Source: Marsupella aquatica
Lineage: Eukaryota; Marchantiophyta
DNA length: 64,000 bases
NCBI GenBank assembly: GCA_973895155.1
Contig: OZ316892.1
Span: 22,630,001 to 22,694,000 of the forward strand
Direction: 5' to 3'
Shown: positions 39,301-51,200 of the stretch, piece by piece
How positions within the stretch are numbered: the stretch's first letter is position 1
Layout of the letters: every line of letters begins with the position of its first letter
Program-made: the position numbers and the translations under genes
The notes under the pieces: model-generated
What the model saw: only the letters and a program-made list of their open reading frames with translations
What the model was told of the DNA's origin: nothing
The model's database searches: none

Positions 39301-42300
39301 AGAGAGCGTGTCACTTTTCCGAAGTCGTGACTTTGCGCTCGTGGATTTCCAAAATGTAAGAGACGCAGTGAAGGCTCGCGAGGTGATGCAAGGTGCAGTA
39401 ACCTGGGGAAAGCCAGTGCAAATCAAGTTTTTAGATAAAGGGCTGGGCACTCGTGGAAGTGTGGGAGGGGTAGCTGTTGGGCGGAGCTGTCATGTATGGG
39501 TGGGTGGTATTTCAAGTCAGAATGCGAAGGAGGATCTTTTGAAAGGGGTTACGGGTGCCGGGCTGAAGGCCCCCCGATCTGTCGTAGCACTCGTGACTGC
39601 AAGCGCCATTTTACTTGAATTTGAGGTTCCAGAGGAGGCAACAGCTGTCATGGTACATATTAGGCAGCGTAGGAAAGAGGGAGGTGTCTATGTTCCCATT
39701 AAAGCAGGAGGAACGGAGAGAAGCCCAGCAACAGGTGCATCAAGTACCGGCTCTGTTGAGGGGACGAATTCCGGAAACAGGCATCTATGGGTAGGTCGGA
39801 TTGACGCTTCAATCCGTGAAGAGGAGCTTCTGAGTTCCTTTTCCAAGTATGGGGATCTTACCGGTTGGAAGTTTATACGTACGAGTGGGTGTTGCTTCAT
39901 TGATTTCCGGCAGCCAGAGTGTGCAGCCCTTGCTAAGCAACAATTAAATGGGACAAGGTTTGGGATTCAGTGTATCGTAGTTGAGTATAAAAACACACCT
40001 CAGAACAGAACTACTTCTGGCCCTCTGCTTACGTCTCCACCTCATGCAACAGGCTTGCTACACAGCCCGTCCGTGAGTAGTTCAGGGAGTAGGTTTGGAG
40101 GATCTCCTGCCCTCACTGCTGCTTTGAATGCTCTGCAAAGCAAATTGCTAGGATGCTCTGGGTCCGGTGTGCATCTAGGCAGGTCAAGAAGCAGTCGTGG
40201 AGGTGGGCGTGAAGGCAATGAGAGGATACCCACCAATACTCTGTGGATTGGCTTGCCTGATGTGGTGGGTCCCAATTTCATGAATGAAATAGAAATGAAA
40301 AACATCTTTAGTCTAGCAGCCACAGGAGTTGGTTCGGTGACGAAGGTGCGGTGTGCTCGCACCAGTCGTGGCCCCTGTCGATTTGTAGAGTTCGACCGAG
40401 TGGATGCAGCGGCAGCTGCTCTCCGAAATGTTTCAGGAAAACTTGACCCTAGTATTCAAATCGAGTTCAGGTTGATTTCTTATACTCCCTGCTTGTTCAC
40501 TTTAGTGCTCGCACCGTCGTGCAAAACAGGGCAACTGGAAATGGATAGCATTTTCTCTAGTGGACTTGTGGACCTTCAAATCTGGTTTTAATCTTTTCCT
40601 TTATTGTATGAGAAGTACTTGTGAACTTGTAACCGATTTTCATCTATAGATTTTCTTTGCTTCCCTACCTGACTTTTCAGATCTTGTTTCGGAAATGTGG
40701 GAAGTCGTGAGTCACATTTAGGTTGTGTTAAAGGAATCTAGGTCCCATTTTTTTAATATCAGAGTCAAAGCAATTTAATGTCTACTGTTTGACCATTGAT
40801 TTTCTTTGTCTTCACAGTAATTCGGCTATTTCAATGCAACAAAGTGAGAATTCACATGTCCATGTGCCTGCCAATTTGGGGCAGTCTCAAACATCAATGG
40901 ATGATATGCGTCGACGATCATGGGATTATCAACGTGACAAAGAAAGACCCATAGCTAAGCCAAGGGAACGTGAATCAGACGATCCTGCCTCTCCACCTGC
41001 TGATCGTGAGGCGTCAGGGACCCCTAATGGTGAAAGCTATCCTATCCATCCGCCTGGGTGGGGTGTACCTCCTGAGAAGGAAGCAGTGGACGAGGGTCAT
41101 AGGAGGGAAGGAAGGTCGCATCCTCCTCGGTCACAACATGATGGCTTAGCTGATACACGGGAAGATAGTGCCAAAGGAGATTCTGCCACTCCAAGGGCTA
41201 ACTCTTATGGAGGATTTCAAACGGGTTCTGCTGCTGATGCTCCTCCTGGCACCACTCATGATAGTCCAGTTCCGTCCAGTCATCCTCTACTTGGAAAGAA
41301 ACCTGTGTTGGACCGCCAACCAAGTTCCATTCCAACTGGAACAGTGACCAGACCCCCTCTCCCACCCCAGGGTCCAACCCTTGCCCCTTTGCCTGTCCTC
41401 AAGCAGCATCCTCCATGGGTTCACTCCGACAGAGTACCTCCGACAAGTTCCTGGTCTGGAGCTCCTATGACCATACCGTCTTCTCCGCTGGGTCAAGTTT
41501 CTCCTAATCCAGGCATGAAGTCCGTGTTGGGTGGCCCCCCTATGACTGTTCTTCCTTATGGAGGCCAGAAATTGGTGAAAGGTAATCATAATGCCTTGCC
41601 TTTGCTGCAATCTCCTGTAACTCCAGGGCTTTGTAACTTGCCGTTGCAACAACCTTTAGATCAGCTGGGTAACCCTCAAGCGCCATCAGTTTCTCAACCA
41701 GGTCAGCCTTTTGTTGACCATATGGTGCATCCGCTAGTTGTTGACCACTTACAACAGCACCAACCTCTGGTTCACACTATGAGCCAACCTATGGACCTCA
41801 TTGGTCAGTCCCTGGATTCATTCGTTCCCCACGGAGATCAATTGAACCAATTAGACATAGTAAACCCGCCTCCTCTTCCTCCTTTACCTCCTTCGTCACC
41901 ACCTCCTCCCCCTCCCAGTGAAGAAGCACCACCCCCGCCTCCGCCATTTTCACCGTCCTTGCCCCCTCCCCCAAGTTCCCCTCCTCCTCCCCTACCTCCT
42001 CCTCCAACAGATTCTGTGCCGGATGCAATCGCAGAAGGTGAATGGCGCATACTAAGAGAGCGGCATTGGCGTGGGCCGTTATGCAAAAGCGGGATGGAGT
42101 ACTGTGACATCTTGGCGTACCATGAAGATTCAGCTGCATGTCAATACGAGCGCAACTTGCGAGAGCCAATTGAGTGAGCCATTTATCTTCACTGAGTATT
42201 CTTCGTGTTTCTAGATTTCTTATAAAACTAGTCTCTGGAAAGCTGTGGTTGTCAGATGAAGTCCTAGCAATGGATGAAAATAGAACTTGTAGATTTTCCC

Positions 42301-43419
42301 CTTTTTGGAAACCATTACGATAGGACTGAATGATGTGAAAATGTTTCTCTATATACTCAGTTCCGTTTTCCGAATAAGTTACTCTCTATTTCTTAGTCCT
42401 GCTCTTCTTCATGCTCTGTAATTTTACGAGTGTCCTCCTCAGTCTGAATTGTTGTAAAGTATGTCAGGTCAGGTGTCTTTCAAAAACCGTTTCGCTTCGC
42501 ATCTCTTAAAACCATTAGAGAACCGAATGACATATCTATTGTATTTGCACAGATGGCCTACACAACTTGATGTAACCAAACGAGCAGACTTCAAATCGGT
42601 GAAAAACACTTTCAACAGCACACCAATAACTCAAGTACTGCAGATCTTACTATCAGACACCATGAGCATACTCTCTTCTTACTGTTTTGCAAGTATTCAG
42701 CAAGTCGTCGATGGAAAATTGCAAAGTCTTACAGGATAGTCTCTACAGTAGGGGTGAACTTCTGCCCTGATTCCACCGGTTGGACTAGCAGATTCTCTCA
42801 TCACGAGTCTAATTGATGATGTTATGTGATTTGCAGCGGGAGGTTTGTCGCTTATTTGTCGCACCAGGAGACGAGAATCAAGCTGGGGTAAGTTGTTCAT
42901 GTATTTCCATCCTTCCTTGTAGAAACGTCAGATTTGATCGGAGAACCTTGCACGTCTCGTCATTCTACTCAAAAGATTTGGTGAACGCTTTGCAGTCTAC
43001 TACCGTTGAATAGAAACGTCATCCTTCTAGCAACTCTTTTTGGTATATAGGGCCTTTTGATGTGTGCTCTTGTTGATTAGCAGCTACAATAGCCATGCAT
43101 TCTCAGTGAGATCAGGGTAGAATGTTTTCGTCGCAGGGCACCTGCGGTTTTCTACGGGGTCAGCTGTAACTAGAAACATTCATTGCTGATAGGCCAAATT
43201 ATTGGCTCCGTGGTGTTTCAGTTTGATCGGTTCATTGCTTATCTAAAGCAAAGGGAACGAGCGGGCGTCGTGAAAATTGGAGCAGGAGAGGGCATGTGGC
43301 CTCGTATGCTTTACCTTCTTCCGTGGTCGATTGAGGCGTGCGCTCTACTAGCGATTTCTACTCAGCCCACCAACTGTCTCATAGGACTTATGCTACCATC
43401 GTTGTCGACGTTTGCATAA
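36371..43419 (+). CDS. SPEN-like RNA-binding protein with RRMs and C-terminal SPOC domain
   Basis: Likely nuclear RNA-level regulator; SPOC domains recruit phospho-CTD or chromatin partners in known SPEN proteins such as FPA. Exons 36371-36743, 37405-38084, 38402-40470, 40818-42173, 42553-42634, 42837-42887 and 43222-43419 join in frame to 1602 residues. The ATG at 36371 starts MAFEQPLKKRRRYE, a basic possible nuclear signal. Residues about 100-330 form a helical region of the type found at the start of related plant proteins. A (VEVK)n acidic/basic repeat lies at 38570-38610. RRMs begin with HLWVGALGPG (39224), HVWVGGIS (39491, degenerate), HLWVGRID (39782) and TLWIGLPD (40238). A proline-rich tract spans 41866-42010. 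The SPOC domain (HWRGPLCKSGMEYCDI, WPTQLDVTKRAD, RAGVVKIG, LYLLPWS) is split over the last four exons. The assignment is firm; an orthologue name is not. Confidence 0.92.
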
Positions 43420-44810
43420 TTGTAAATATGCCAATTTATTTCTCCCGTGCGAATTTTTGTCTACTTTAGTCTCTTTGATATTTATTGGTCATTCTCTGAA
43501 TCTGTTCAAATGTCTAAAATGCTTGCTCTTTTCCGATTTTGAGCTGCAGTTCCAGAGTTCGGGTTCTCCGGAACTGTTCAAATTGACAGGCATTGTGGTC
43601 TTTGAAGTGGAAACTGTATGTTCACAAGAGAATCTCTTGCATCCCGGGTCTAAAGAGATCAGAACTCCTGATTAATCTTCCTAGCTAGCTATCAGATAAT
43701 GTAGTCATTTCAACAGCTCTCTGGTGAATAATATGCTCTCCGAGATTGGAGGTTTCAAACAACTGCGAAATTTGGTGACCCGCACGGATCTGACTCTCAC
43801 TTCTCCACCAATCGTGGTGGTCTTAACGCTGGGGGATTGATTTGGCATAGCATCAATTCTAGTTAACTAGAACGGAGCAATCTCTTGTAGACTTCGATCT
43901 CGCAGAAAGCGCGGATCAACACGTTACCTAAAGAACTTTGAATGATATCCAGTTCTCGTGCCTTGATGAAAGTCCTGAGTTGAGAAAGCTGACGAGTGCT
44001 GAAGAAAAGAAGGGATACATATTCAAGCATGATATTATTCGCATCACAGTATATACAGTATATACATATTTGAATGAATTTATATATTTGGTAACCCTAA
44101 ACTGTCATAGAATATCACGTTTTGGCAAATTTATATATTTGGTAACCCTAAATTTATATATTTGGTAACCCTAAATTTATGTATTTGGTAACCCTAAACT
44201 TCTGCCAGGTACAAAGTGATATCCCATAACTTGTCACATCTACATATTCAAGCATGATTTTATTCGCATCACCTTCATCAGCAATCTCAGTTGTGCAGTA
44301 CGCTTCATTCAGAATCAACGATCCATAACTGTGAGGCCCAGTGTTTCAACTAGCACATTGTCAGTCGCTTCTAGCTGATGGTGGCTGTGTCTTAGTCCAA
44401 GAGGCTCATACGGAAATTGTGAAAACGTGCTCAACAGGTCATAACTGTACATGCACACTTGTTGAAATACATCCACTTCTATACAATCTAGCATGAGAGC
44501 CCAAATTATTCTGAAGCTTGTAATCGAACGCATTACACATTCCTTGACGTGTATGTTTCAATTTACTGTTGATAATGGAACTGTAAACACAAAAGGAAAA
44601 GGAAACTAATTCTAGACAGCAACGACTGTGAACACACCGAGGGGTCCATGAAGATCAGTACAATGCCCTGACTTGCGATTTGAGACGAACGAGCCTCTAC
44701 AATCAACACCTGATCATCAATAGATCCAGGTTACTTGCTATCTCACTAAGCATAGCTCCTACTCAATTTGATATCACCTCAAGGTTAAAATATCCTCGAT
44801 GCAAAAACAG
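43420..44810. other. Intergenic region between SPEN-like gene and LRR remnants
   Basis: The first part is probably SPEN-like 3' UTR. A short open frame at about 43734-43840 and a few others show no domain. The main recognisable structure is the small telomere-like repeat cluster at 44080-44200. Nothing else is supported. Confidence 0.6.
44018..44276. repeat. Telomere-motif repeat cluster flanked by direct repeats
   Basis: AAATTTATATATTTGGTAACCCTAAA-like units of about 24 bases occur four times between 44078 and 44200, each containing AACCCTAAA, which includes the plant telomere hexa/heptamer CCCTAAA. The cluster is bracketed by two copies of TATTCAAGCATGAT(A/T)TTATTC (about 44021 and 44247), each followed by GCATCAC. 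The array was probably inserted or expanded between the direct repeats. Confidence 0.8.
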
Positions 44811-45545
44811 TTATTCTGGTCGTCTTGCTCCTCCATCACGGACTAATTGTCGTCGTCTTCTTCCTGAGTAAACATAGATTGTAGACTCACTCTCTATCAA
44901 CGAACCGCATCCTTCTTGTACATGGAAGACCATCTCCGAAAGTTTCGAGATGTTATCCGGCACATTCCGCGAGACCAACCAGGTTGGCAACGGTGCGAGC
45001 AGACTAGCTTCAAAATAGAGCTTTAGCCTGCGAAGTGACGGCAAACTTCGGATGTAGTCGGGAAAGCTTGTAGCAGAATGATAATAAATGCTAATGTCAC
45101 TCAGAGCCGTGAAGTTCCCCGACGAGATCGGCAACCTCTCGATGCTAAACAACTGTTGAAACACGGTGTCGCAGTCAGAAAATCGAGGAGTTTTCAAGGC
45201 GGACAATTGGCCAACGGTTGCAGGCAAGATCTCCCATCCACTCCAAATATGGAATAATAGATGTTCTAAGGCGACGAGTTTCCCGAAAGATTCAGGCAAC
45301 GTTTGCAAGCTTTTTGCACCTATCGATTGTGAGATCAACCAAGCCGCAGAGTTGTCCAAAGGACTGAGGCAAAGTTGGCAAGCTTTTGCAACTATCGATT
45401 GTGAGATAAACCAAGCCACACAGTTGTCCAAAGGACTGAGGCAAAGTTTGCAATTTACTGCAACTCTGGAATGTCAGATGGTTCAAAGCGGACAGTTGCC
45501 CGAAAGGACTCAGGCAAGGTCTGCAAATCATGGCATATTTTGTGT
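44811..45545 (-). pseudogene. Leucine-rich-repeat fragment of an NLR-type gene, frameshifted
   Basis: Read on the minus strand from about 45540 downward, the frame gives repeated LRR units of about 24 residues (FGQLSALNHLTFQSCSKLQT, LPQSFGQLCGLVYLTIDSCK, LPQSFGQLCGLVDLTIDRCK). At about 45310 the pattern continues only in another frame (SLQTLPESFGKLVALEHLLF, then LPATVGQLSALK), so one base has been gained or lost. More diverged LRR-like and C-terminal sequence follows to a stop at 44811. No NB-ARC or TIR sequence is present. The style matches plant NLR receptors that detect pathogens. It is a decayed fragment, not a working receptor. Confidence 0.75.
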
Positions 45546-45955
45546 TATTTGGGGACGTTGCCAGCTCGTATAATAGATTTATAAATCCACTAAGTGTGAC
45601 TGTTAAATCATGATTTGTATGTCAATGTTTGTTTCTTGTCCATCTGAACCACGACCACTCCATAATCAGCTAAGACATAACTGATTTTGTGGTTTGGAAT
45701 AACATATTGTGCAGAGAATTCGGGCCTTGAGGCTGGGTCGGCCAAGGGCTGTGATCGGGTCCGGGGAGTGGGGATTGCATCCGTATCCCAAGAGCAGCTC
45801 TCCCTAAGCTCAAGAAGGTGCAGTTCTCGGAAGTGAGCGGTCCCGTCATAATTGATGGAGCTAAGAAAGGTGTGCCAGCAGTTCCAATAGAGGTCGTTCT
45901 TCAGGAAGTTCGGCGGCCAGGACATTTTTAGTCGTGGCCTGCAAATCCGTTTGGT
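45546..45955. other. Spacer between the two outward-facing LRR fragments
   Basis: About 400 bases lie between the 5' sides of the two LRR remnants. Both strands show open stretches (minus strand 45608-45925; a plus-strand stretch at about 45790-45920) without a domain I recognise. They may be further decayed NLR sequence or chance frames. Confidence 0.4.
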
Positions 45956-46400
45956 GGTTTTGGAACTGTGCAGCTTGGATGATCCCCACTCTTTTGGGAA
46001 ACTCTCAGGCTTAAAGTACCTGAGGATCGATGACTGTAATGTGTATAAGCTCCCAAATCAAATTGCTTCGGGCAACTGAAGGCTTTGCAACGTCTCAACT
46101 TGTGTTGCTGTCGTGAGCTGGAAACCTTGCCCGAATCCTTTGGGGAATTGACCGCCTTGAACCATCTATCATTCGAGCATTGCTGTAAGTTGCAGACCTT
46201 GCCTGAATCTTTCGGACAATTGCCCTCATTGAACAATTTATCTTTTTGCAAATGCCATGAGTTGCAGACCTTGCCTGAGTCCTTCGGACAATTGTCTGCA
46301 CGATAAGTTTCAGAGCTTGCATGAAAAATCTCTCGGACAATTGTCCGCCTTGAACCATCATTCATTTTTTATATGCCATGATTTGCAGACCCCTATCCAT
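45956..46400 (+). pseudogene. Leucine-rich-repeat fragment on the plus strand, frameshifted
   Basis: The plus strand encodes FGKLSGLKYLRIDDC (about 45997), then shifts frame by one base near 46068. It goes on with LQRLNLCCCRELETLPESFG, LTALNHLSFEHCCKLQT, LPESFGQLPSLNNLSFCKCH and LQTLPESFGQL before a stop at 46304. LRR similarity (GQLSALNHHSFFICHDLQT) then resumes in another frame up to about 46395. The DNA is closely related to the minus-strand fragment at 44811-45545, so the two are copies in opposite orientation. Two frame breaks and the missing NB-ARC region mark it as a pseudogene. Confidence 0.75.
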
Positions 46401-46558
46401 GGAACCTAGCTTGAAGAACAAAAAATAAACCCCAAATGATGCTTTTGGCAATGAGGGACGCAAGGGAAGAGACCTGATGGACCAGAGAGGGAAGGACCAC
46501 AGAGAAAGGTCAAACTATCCCTGGAACCCTCTCCTTACCCTTCAAGAGGAAAAAGAAC

Positions 46559-46719
46559 GAGATATTTGCATGATGGGACACTAAAATGAAAAATGTTACT
46601 TGATAGGACCCTGAGTAATTACCCTTGATTGACTTTGACCCTCAATCAAAGTTCCCAAAATTTTAGGGGTCTTATCAAGTAACACTTTTCATATTGGGGT
46701 CCTATCTGCAAATACCTTG
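46559..46719. mobile_element. Mutator-like MITE with ~55-base terminal inverted repeats and 9-base target duplication
   Basis: The left end GAGATATTTGCATGATGGGA and the reverse complement of the right end CAAGGTATTTGCAGATAGGA pair, and the similarity continues through ATGAAAA(A/G)TGTTACTTGATA. AAAAAGAAC (46550-46558) and ACAAAGAAC (46720-46728) flank it, 8 of 9 bases identical. The host repeat unit elsewhere reads AAAAAGAACTCCCC without the insert, an internal empty-site control. A 9-base duplication suggests the Mutator superfamily. It has no coding capacity. Confidence 0.85.
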
Positions 46720-46727
46720 ACAAAGAA

Positions 46728-46749
46728 CCCCCTCCCCCCCCCCCCCCCA
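46728..46749 (+). repeat. Poly-C run
   Basis: A run of about twenty cytosines with a single T interruption directly follows the right target duplication of the MITE. It corresponds to the short CCCC of the uninterrupted repeat unit and so expanded in place. Confidence 0.9.
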
Positions 46750-48227
46750 CAAAAGACCTGAAAGAACCACAACAGCAGACCAAACAACAATATGAGACAG
46801 AGCCAGAGAGAAGAGAACAAAGAGAGGGAATATTCTAATTCAACAAAAAGAAAGGAAGGGGAAAAGAACAATTACCTTGCCCATTTGCTCCGAGATTCTT
46901 GGGAGCGCATTTGTACTCCCCACCCCCAGCCATGGAGCCCAGCTCTTACCCTTCAAGAGGAAAAATAACCCCCGAAAAGACCAGACGGATGGGAGAGGGA
47001 AGACAGATGGATGACCCGGCGACATGAGCGATGAATGGGCAACGAGACAATGACAAAATGTCAACCAAAGATGGGGAGACCAGAGGACGAGAAGAGGTAA
47101 CAGTCTTATTAGATGAAAAGGAATGAAGCTGACAGCCTCCCATTCACTCCAAGATTCTTGGAACGCCTTTGTACTCCCCACCCCCAGCCATGGAACCCCA
47201 CTCTCACCCTTCAAGAGGAAAAAGAACTCCCCGAAAAGACCGGACGGACGGGAAAGGGTTTAGCCAGACGGGAGAACAATGAGAGGTCGAAGACAGGGAG
47301 AACAAAGGACGAGGAGAGGAAACCGTTTTTTTCTCTTGAAAGGAGCACTTTACTTAATGGGAAGTAAATTCCAATAAAAACAGGGAATCACCAGCCAGAT
47401 CCACAAAAGGGACAAGGACCAACAACCACTCAAAAGACCAGACACATCCAGTCAGGAGGGCAAAGATGAAGGGAACAGTGAAAAGTTATCAAGCAACATC
47501 ACTCTCACCACAAAAATAACCTACGACCAAGGCACAACCAAGGTCAGGCAGAGAACCAGCCAGAAAATTGAAATCTGAAACACTGAACCAAGATGAAAAT
47601 CCAAAAAGAAGATGATAATTCATCTACCTAGATCCCAACTACCCTACCAGGAAACAATCGCCAAAGTCTTATTAGACAAAAAGGAAGGAATAGGAAACGA
47701 ACAAAACTGCCTGGCCCGTTCGCTCCAAGAATCTTGGGGCGAATTCGTGCTCCCCACTCCCTGCCATGCAACCCCTCTCCTACCCCTCAAGAGGGAAAAG
47801 AACCTCCCCGAAAAGACCGGACGGACGGGCGAGGGAAGACAGACGGGACAACAACAAGAGGTCAAACAAAGACGGGGAGAGCAGAGGACGAGGAGAGGAA
47901 ACAGTCTTATTCGACGAAAAGGAACAAATAGGAAAAGAACAAACTGCCTCGCCCCTTCGCTACAAGAATCTTGGCTGCCATGGAACCCATCTCTTGCCCC
48001 TCAAGAGGGAAAAGAACCTCCCCGGAAAAGACCGGACGGACGGGCGAGGGCAGACGGACGGGAGAGGGACGACGAGAGGTCAAAAGAAAGACGGGGGGGG
48101 ACAGAGTGGGAGAGCGGAGGACGAGGAGAGGGAATCATTTCATTCGAAGAAAGTGAAGGAAGAAGAGGGAAAGTGTTCTCATCTCCTATACTTCGTCGAC
48201 GATTCTTCGACGATTCTTCGATGTGCA

Positions 48228-51200
48228 ATGGCGGGGACGGAGCGATCCCCGACGGGGCGCGGCAGGAGTGGAGCAGCAGCAGCACCACCACCATCCGGGA
48301 GGCTGTCGCCGAGGCCGTCGACATCGATGGACGCGACGATGGATCTGCTCACAGGATTGGACATCAACTCGTTCGCTCAAGAATCGTCGCCTTCGGCAGC
48401 TCCAGCAATTGACGCACTCGGAGATCGGCACCAGACAACGTCTCCAACAACGAGAGGTTCGGGACTGCTCGGGGCCGCGGATGCAAACCCTATCGGATTC
48501 CAGAGCAATTTGATGTACAGTTCGCACGAGCCGCTCGATTTGTTGACGGGATTGTTTCCACCTCTTGCTCCGACGACGACCTCGAGTGCATTTCATTCGT
48601 CCCCTGTTCTCGCTCCCTCACCGCAGGCGACAACTAGTCAACAGGATGCGTGGGGTTCGGATATCTTATTGGGACAGCCCGCATTTGGTATCGGTCATGA
48701 GAATGTCAGTAGTAGCGGTAGTAGCATTGATGAACTCTTCGGAGCTCCGAAGATGGAAATTGCTCCGAACAATCCCTTTCTCGGCAATGCCGTTAAATCC
48801 CCGCCCCCTGCGTATTCTCCACCGGCTCCTATGTATCCAATTTCTCATAACAGAGCGGCCGATGCGGCAGGGGCCGAAGTTCCCAATCGGAACAGCAGGA
48901 TAGATTCCGTGGACGGATCGTTTGCGAAATTTCCTCCACTCACGGAGACTAGCATGGCAGCGGCCGCAGATCTTGGACGGAGATCTTCTTCTTACTCTGG
49001 TGGTAACGCAGCATTGGGCCCAGCGGGCACCACAAGGATGTCCAGGCCGCCATCTATCTCTAACGGGGGTGCGATCCCTAGTACCAGTGCCAATTTCTCG
49101 CCCCTGCCAGGGGACTCTTTCTCGAAACCAGAATTGCCTTCCGGGAGGCTCTCCTCTGCGTCCTCTGGAAGTGGATTGGCAGACAGGATTGAAAGAATGC
49201 AGAATAATGGCCCCTTGAGAGCAGAGCCCTCGAATTCGACTTCTTATCGCCCGGTAAGTCCTTCTCCATCAACAGAGAGCTTGAGGAAGACCTCCTCCGA
49301 GACGAAATATGAGCAGTGGATGCCGCCATCAGAGGCTGGCACATCTTCTCGGGCAACAGAAAAAGAATTAAGAACATCAATGTCGTCCCCTACGACAGGT
49401 GCAAGGGATGTTGAGTATGTGGGTGCTACAAGGAACAGCATGTACAAACCTCCCGTTCGAGGGGCAGTGCATCCCATGAGGCCAGTTTCCTTGGAGCTCA
49501 GGCCTCATCCATTGAGAGGTGCTCCGACAAATCAAGTCACTCTGCTCACTTGCTTGGACGGTTGGGTATGGGCAGTGTGCGATATGGGGCTTATGGTGTG
49601 GAATATTGCAAATGCAACAGGATCCGGAAGTATTGCAAAAGGGAACAATCCGGGAGACGAAGATGCGGCAGATTACGAGCTCCTCAGAGTTCAGGGATCT
49701 TCAGCCTTTTGTATCACAGCGGATGTCGCCAATCAGGTCGTATGGACAGGTCATCGAGATGGGAAGATCAGATGCTGGCCTGGACTTGCGGCTCCCAGTG
49801 GGAGTCGAGAACCCAGATCGGCGACTCTCACCTTTCAAGCTCTTCAGCACGCTGTTACCGCAATTGTCTTCACACCTTATGGTATCCTACAAGAACGAAA
49901 CTTCTTTTCTCTTGAATTCACTTTTATCTGTAAAAATGAAACTTGATCACTGCCCATCGGATTCTTCTACGTTTTTTAGAAGAAAATTATATCTGCTGAT
50001 GTGCAGTGCGGATTTCTACTACTGTCTGTTTTCAGCATCGTTGTCTGGCCTGATCTGCAAGTATTCTCGAAGGTCCAATACAGTTTTTTTTTTTCAACTT
50101 TGTTCTCTTTTCCCCTTTGTATTTTTTCTGGAGCTGAGAAGAAGGATTTTATCTGCTATGCTGGAAGGTGAATTGTGGGCTGGATCTGAAAGTGGGGAAC
50201 TCAGAGCTTGGCCTTGGAATGCTGTCGCGAAAGCACTCACTGGAGTAGGTGATTGTGCCTCCCTGATGGAAAAATCTTACACCAACCTCAATATTGGACA
50301 TTTAGGAGTGGCTCCCAATGGGCCCACGATAAGCCCGGAAGTACGGTTCCTTGTTGGAGATCATGCCCATGGAAGAGTATGGTGCGCTGGATCCCAATAT
50401 ATGGCCATTTGGTACGTAAACATTCGGGCACCGAGGTTACTTATCCAGTATCATTCTGTCGAGTTAGTAAGGCACTTGCCTTAGCTATGCTTTGTTGTTT
50501 AAGAAGTACTTTGAAGGGTTTTACATTGTTAGAGGGAATTATCCCCGTACACTAACGTTTCACGCGGGTTTTCGTGTGGAGTTTATTTGTCAAGGGGCGG
50601 ATTGGTGGCATGTGATCTACGCGTCACATCCTTGGACTAGTGGAAAGTTTACGACTTAGGGCAGTTTTGCGTTTATGGTCGTGTCTCTGTGAACCTTATT
50701 AGGTAGCTAAATTTATAGGAGCTCGTTTCGTGAGAAGTTTTGGTGATTCGTATTGCTGACGGTGAAGATGTGTAAATTCGAAGAACCGGTTGCAATTGGG
50801 ACGCAGCAAGCATAGAAACATCTCAAGTGGTTGGTACGATATTATTGCCAATGGAGCTTCTGAACATAAGCAGATTCTAAAGAACCGTTTGATGACAGGG
50901 ATGCGAGGACAAGGGAACGCGTAAAGATATTTGTTGGGCCCAATGGATTGGACATGAATAGCACTGACGTTGGATCACCTGGGAGGGAAGTAATGCTAGA
51001 TGAAGACCTGAAAGTGGGTTATGCGAAGGTCAGCAGCAAGAAAGATAAAGGAGGATGGTTGCAGCGCTCACGGATTGCAGTCCTGGGAGCTGCTGATGCT
51101 GTTAGAAGAGCCGCAAGTGGGGTAGCGCAAGGGTTTGAGGAAGACAGGAAACTTGAGGCCCTAGTGGCAGCAGCAGATGGTACCATATGGGGAGGCTATG

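Larger units (their letters stand above)
46480..48190 (+). repeat. Tandem array of ~210-260-base units upstream of the 5-phosphatase gene
   Basis: Five units are anchored by CCCTTCAAGAGG(A)AAAA at about 46541, 46950, 47209, 47786 and 47999. Each contains, in order, a CTCCAAGATTCTTGG-type motif, CCATGGAACCC, the anchor, CCCCGAAAAGACCGGACGGA, GGGAGAGG, a GGTCAAA(C)(A)AA-GACGGGGAGA motif and GAGGACGAGGAGAGGAAAC. A 161-base MITE interrupts the first unit, and about 330 unrelated bases interrupt the array at roughly 47341-47660. The last unit ends within about 40 bases of the 5-phosphatase start codon, so the array supplies its proximal promoter and/or leader. Confidence 0.88.

Noticed and set aside
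45928-46365. Minus-strand frame with repeated CPKDSGKVCN motifs
   Set aside because: It is the antisense reading of the plus-strand LRR repeats; the regularity comes from the LPESFGQL codons on the other strand.
47612-48412. Open frame of 266 codons overlapping the start of the 5-phosphatase gene
   Set aside because: It reads through the tandem repeats in a different frame from the gene and carries only repeat-derived charged sequence.
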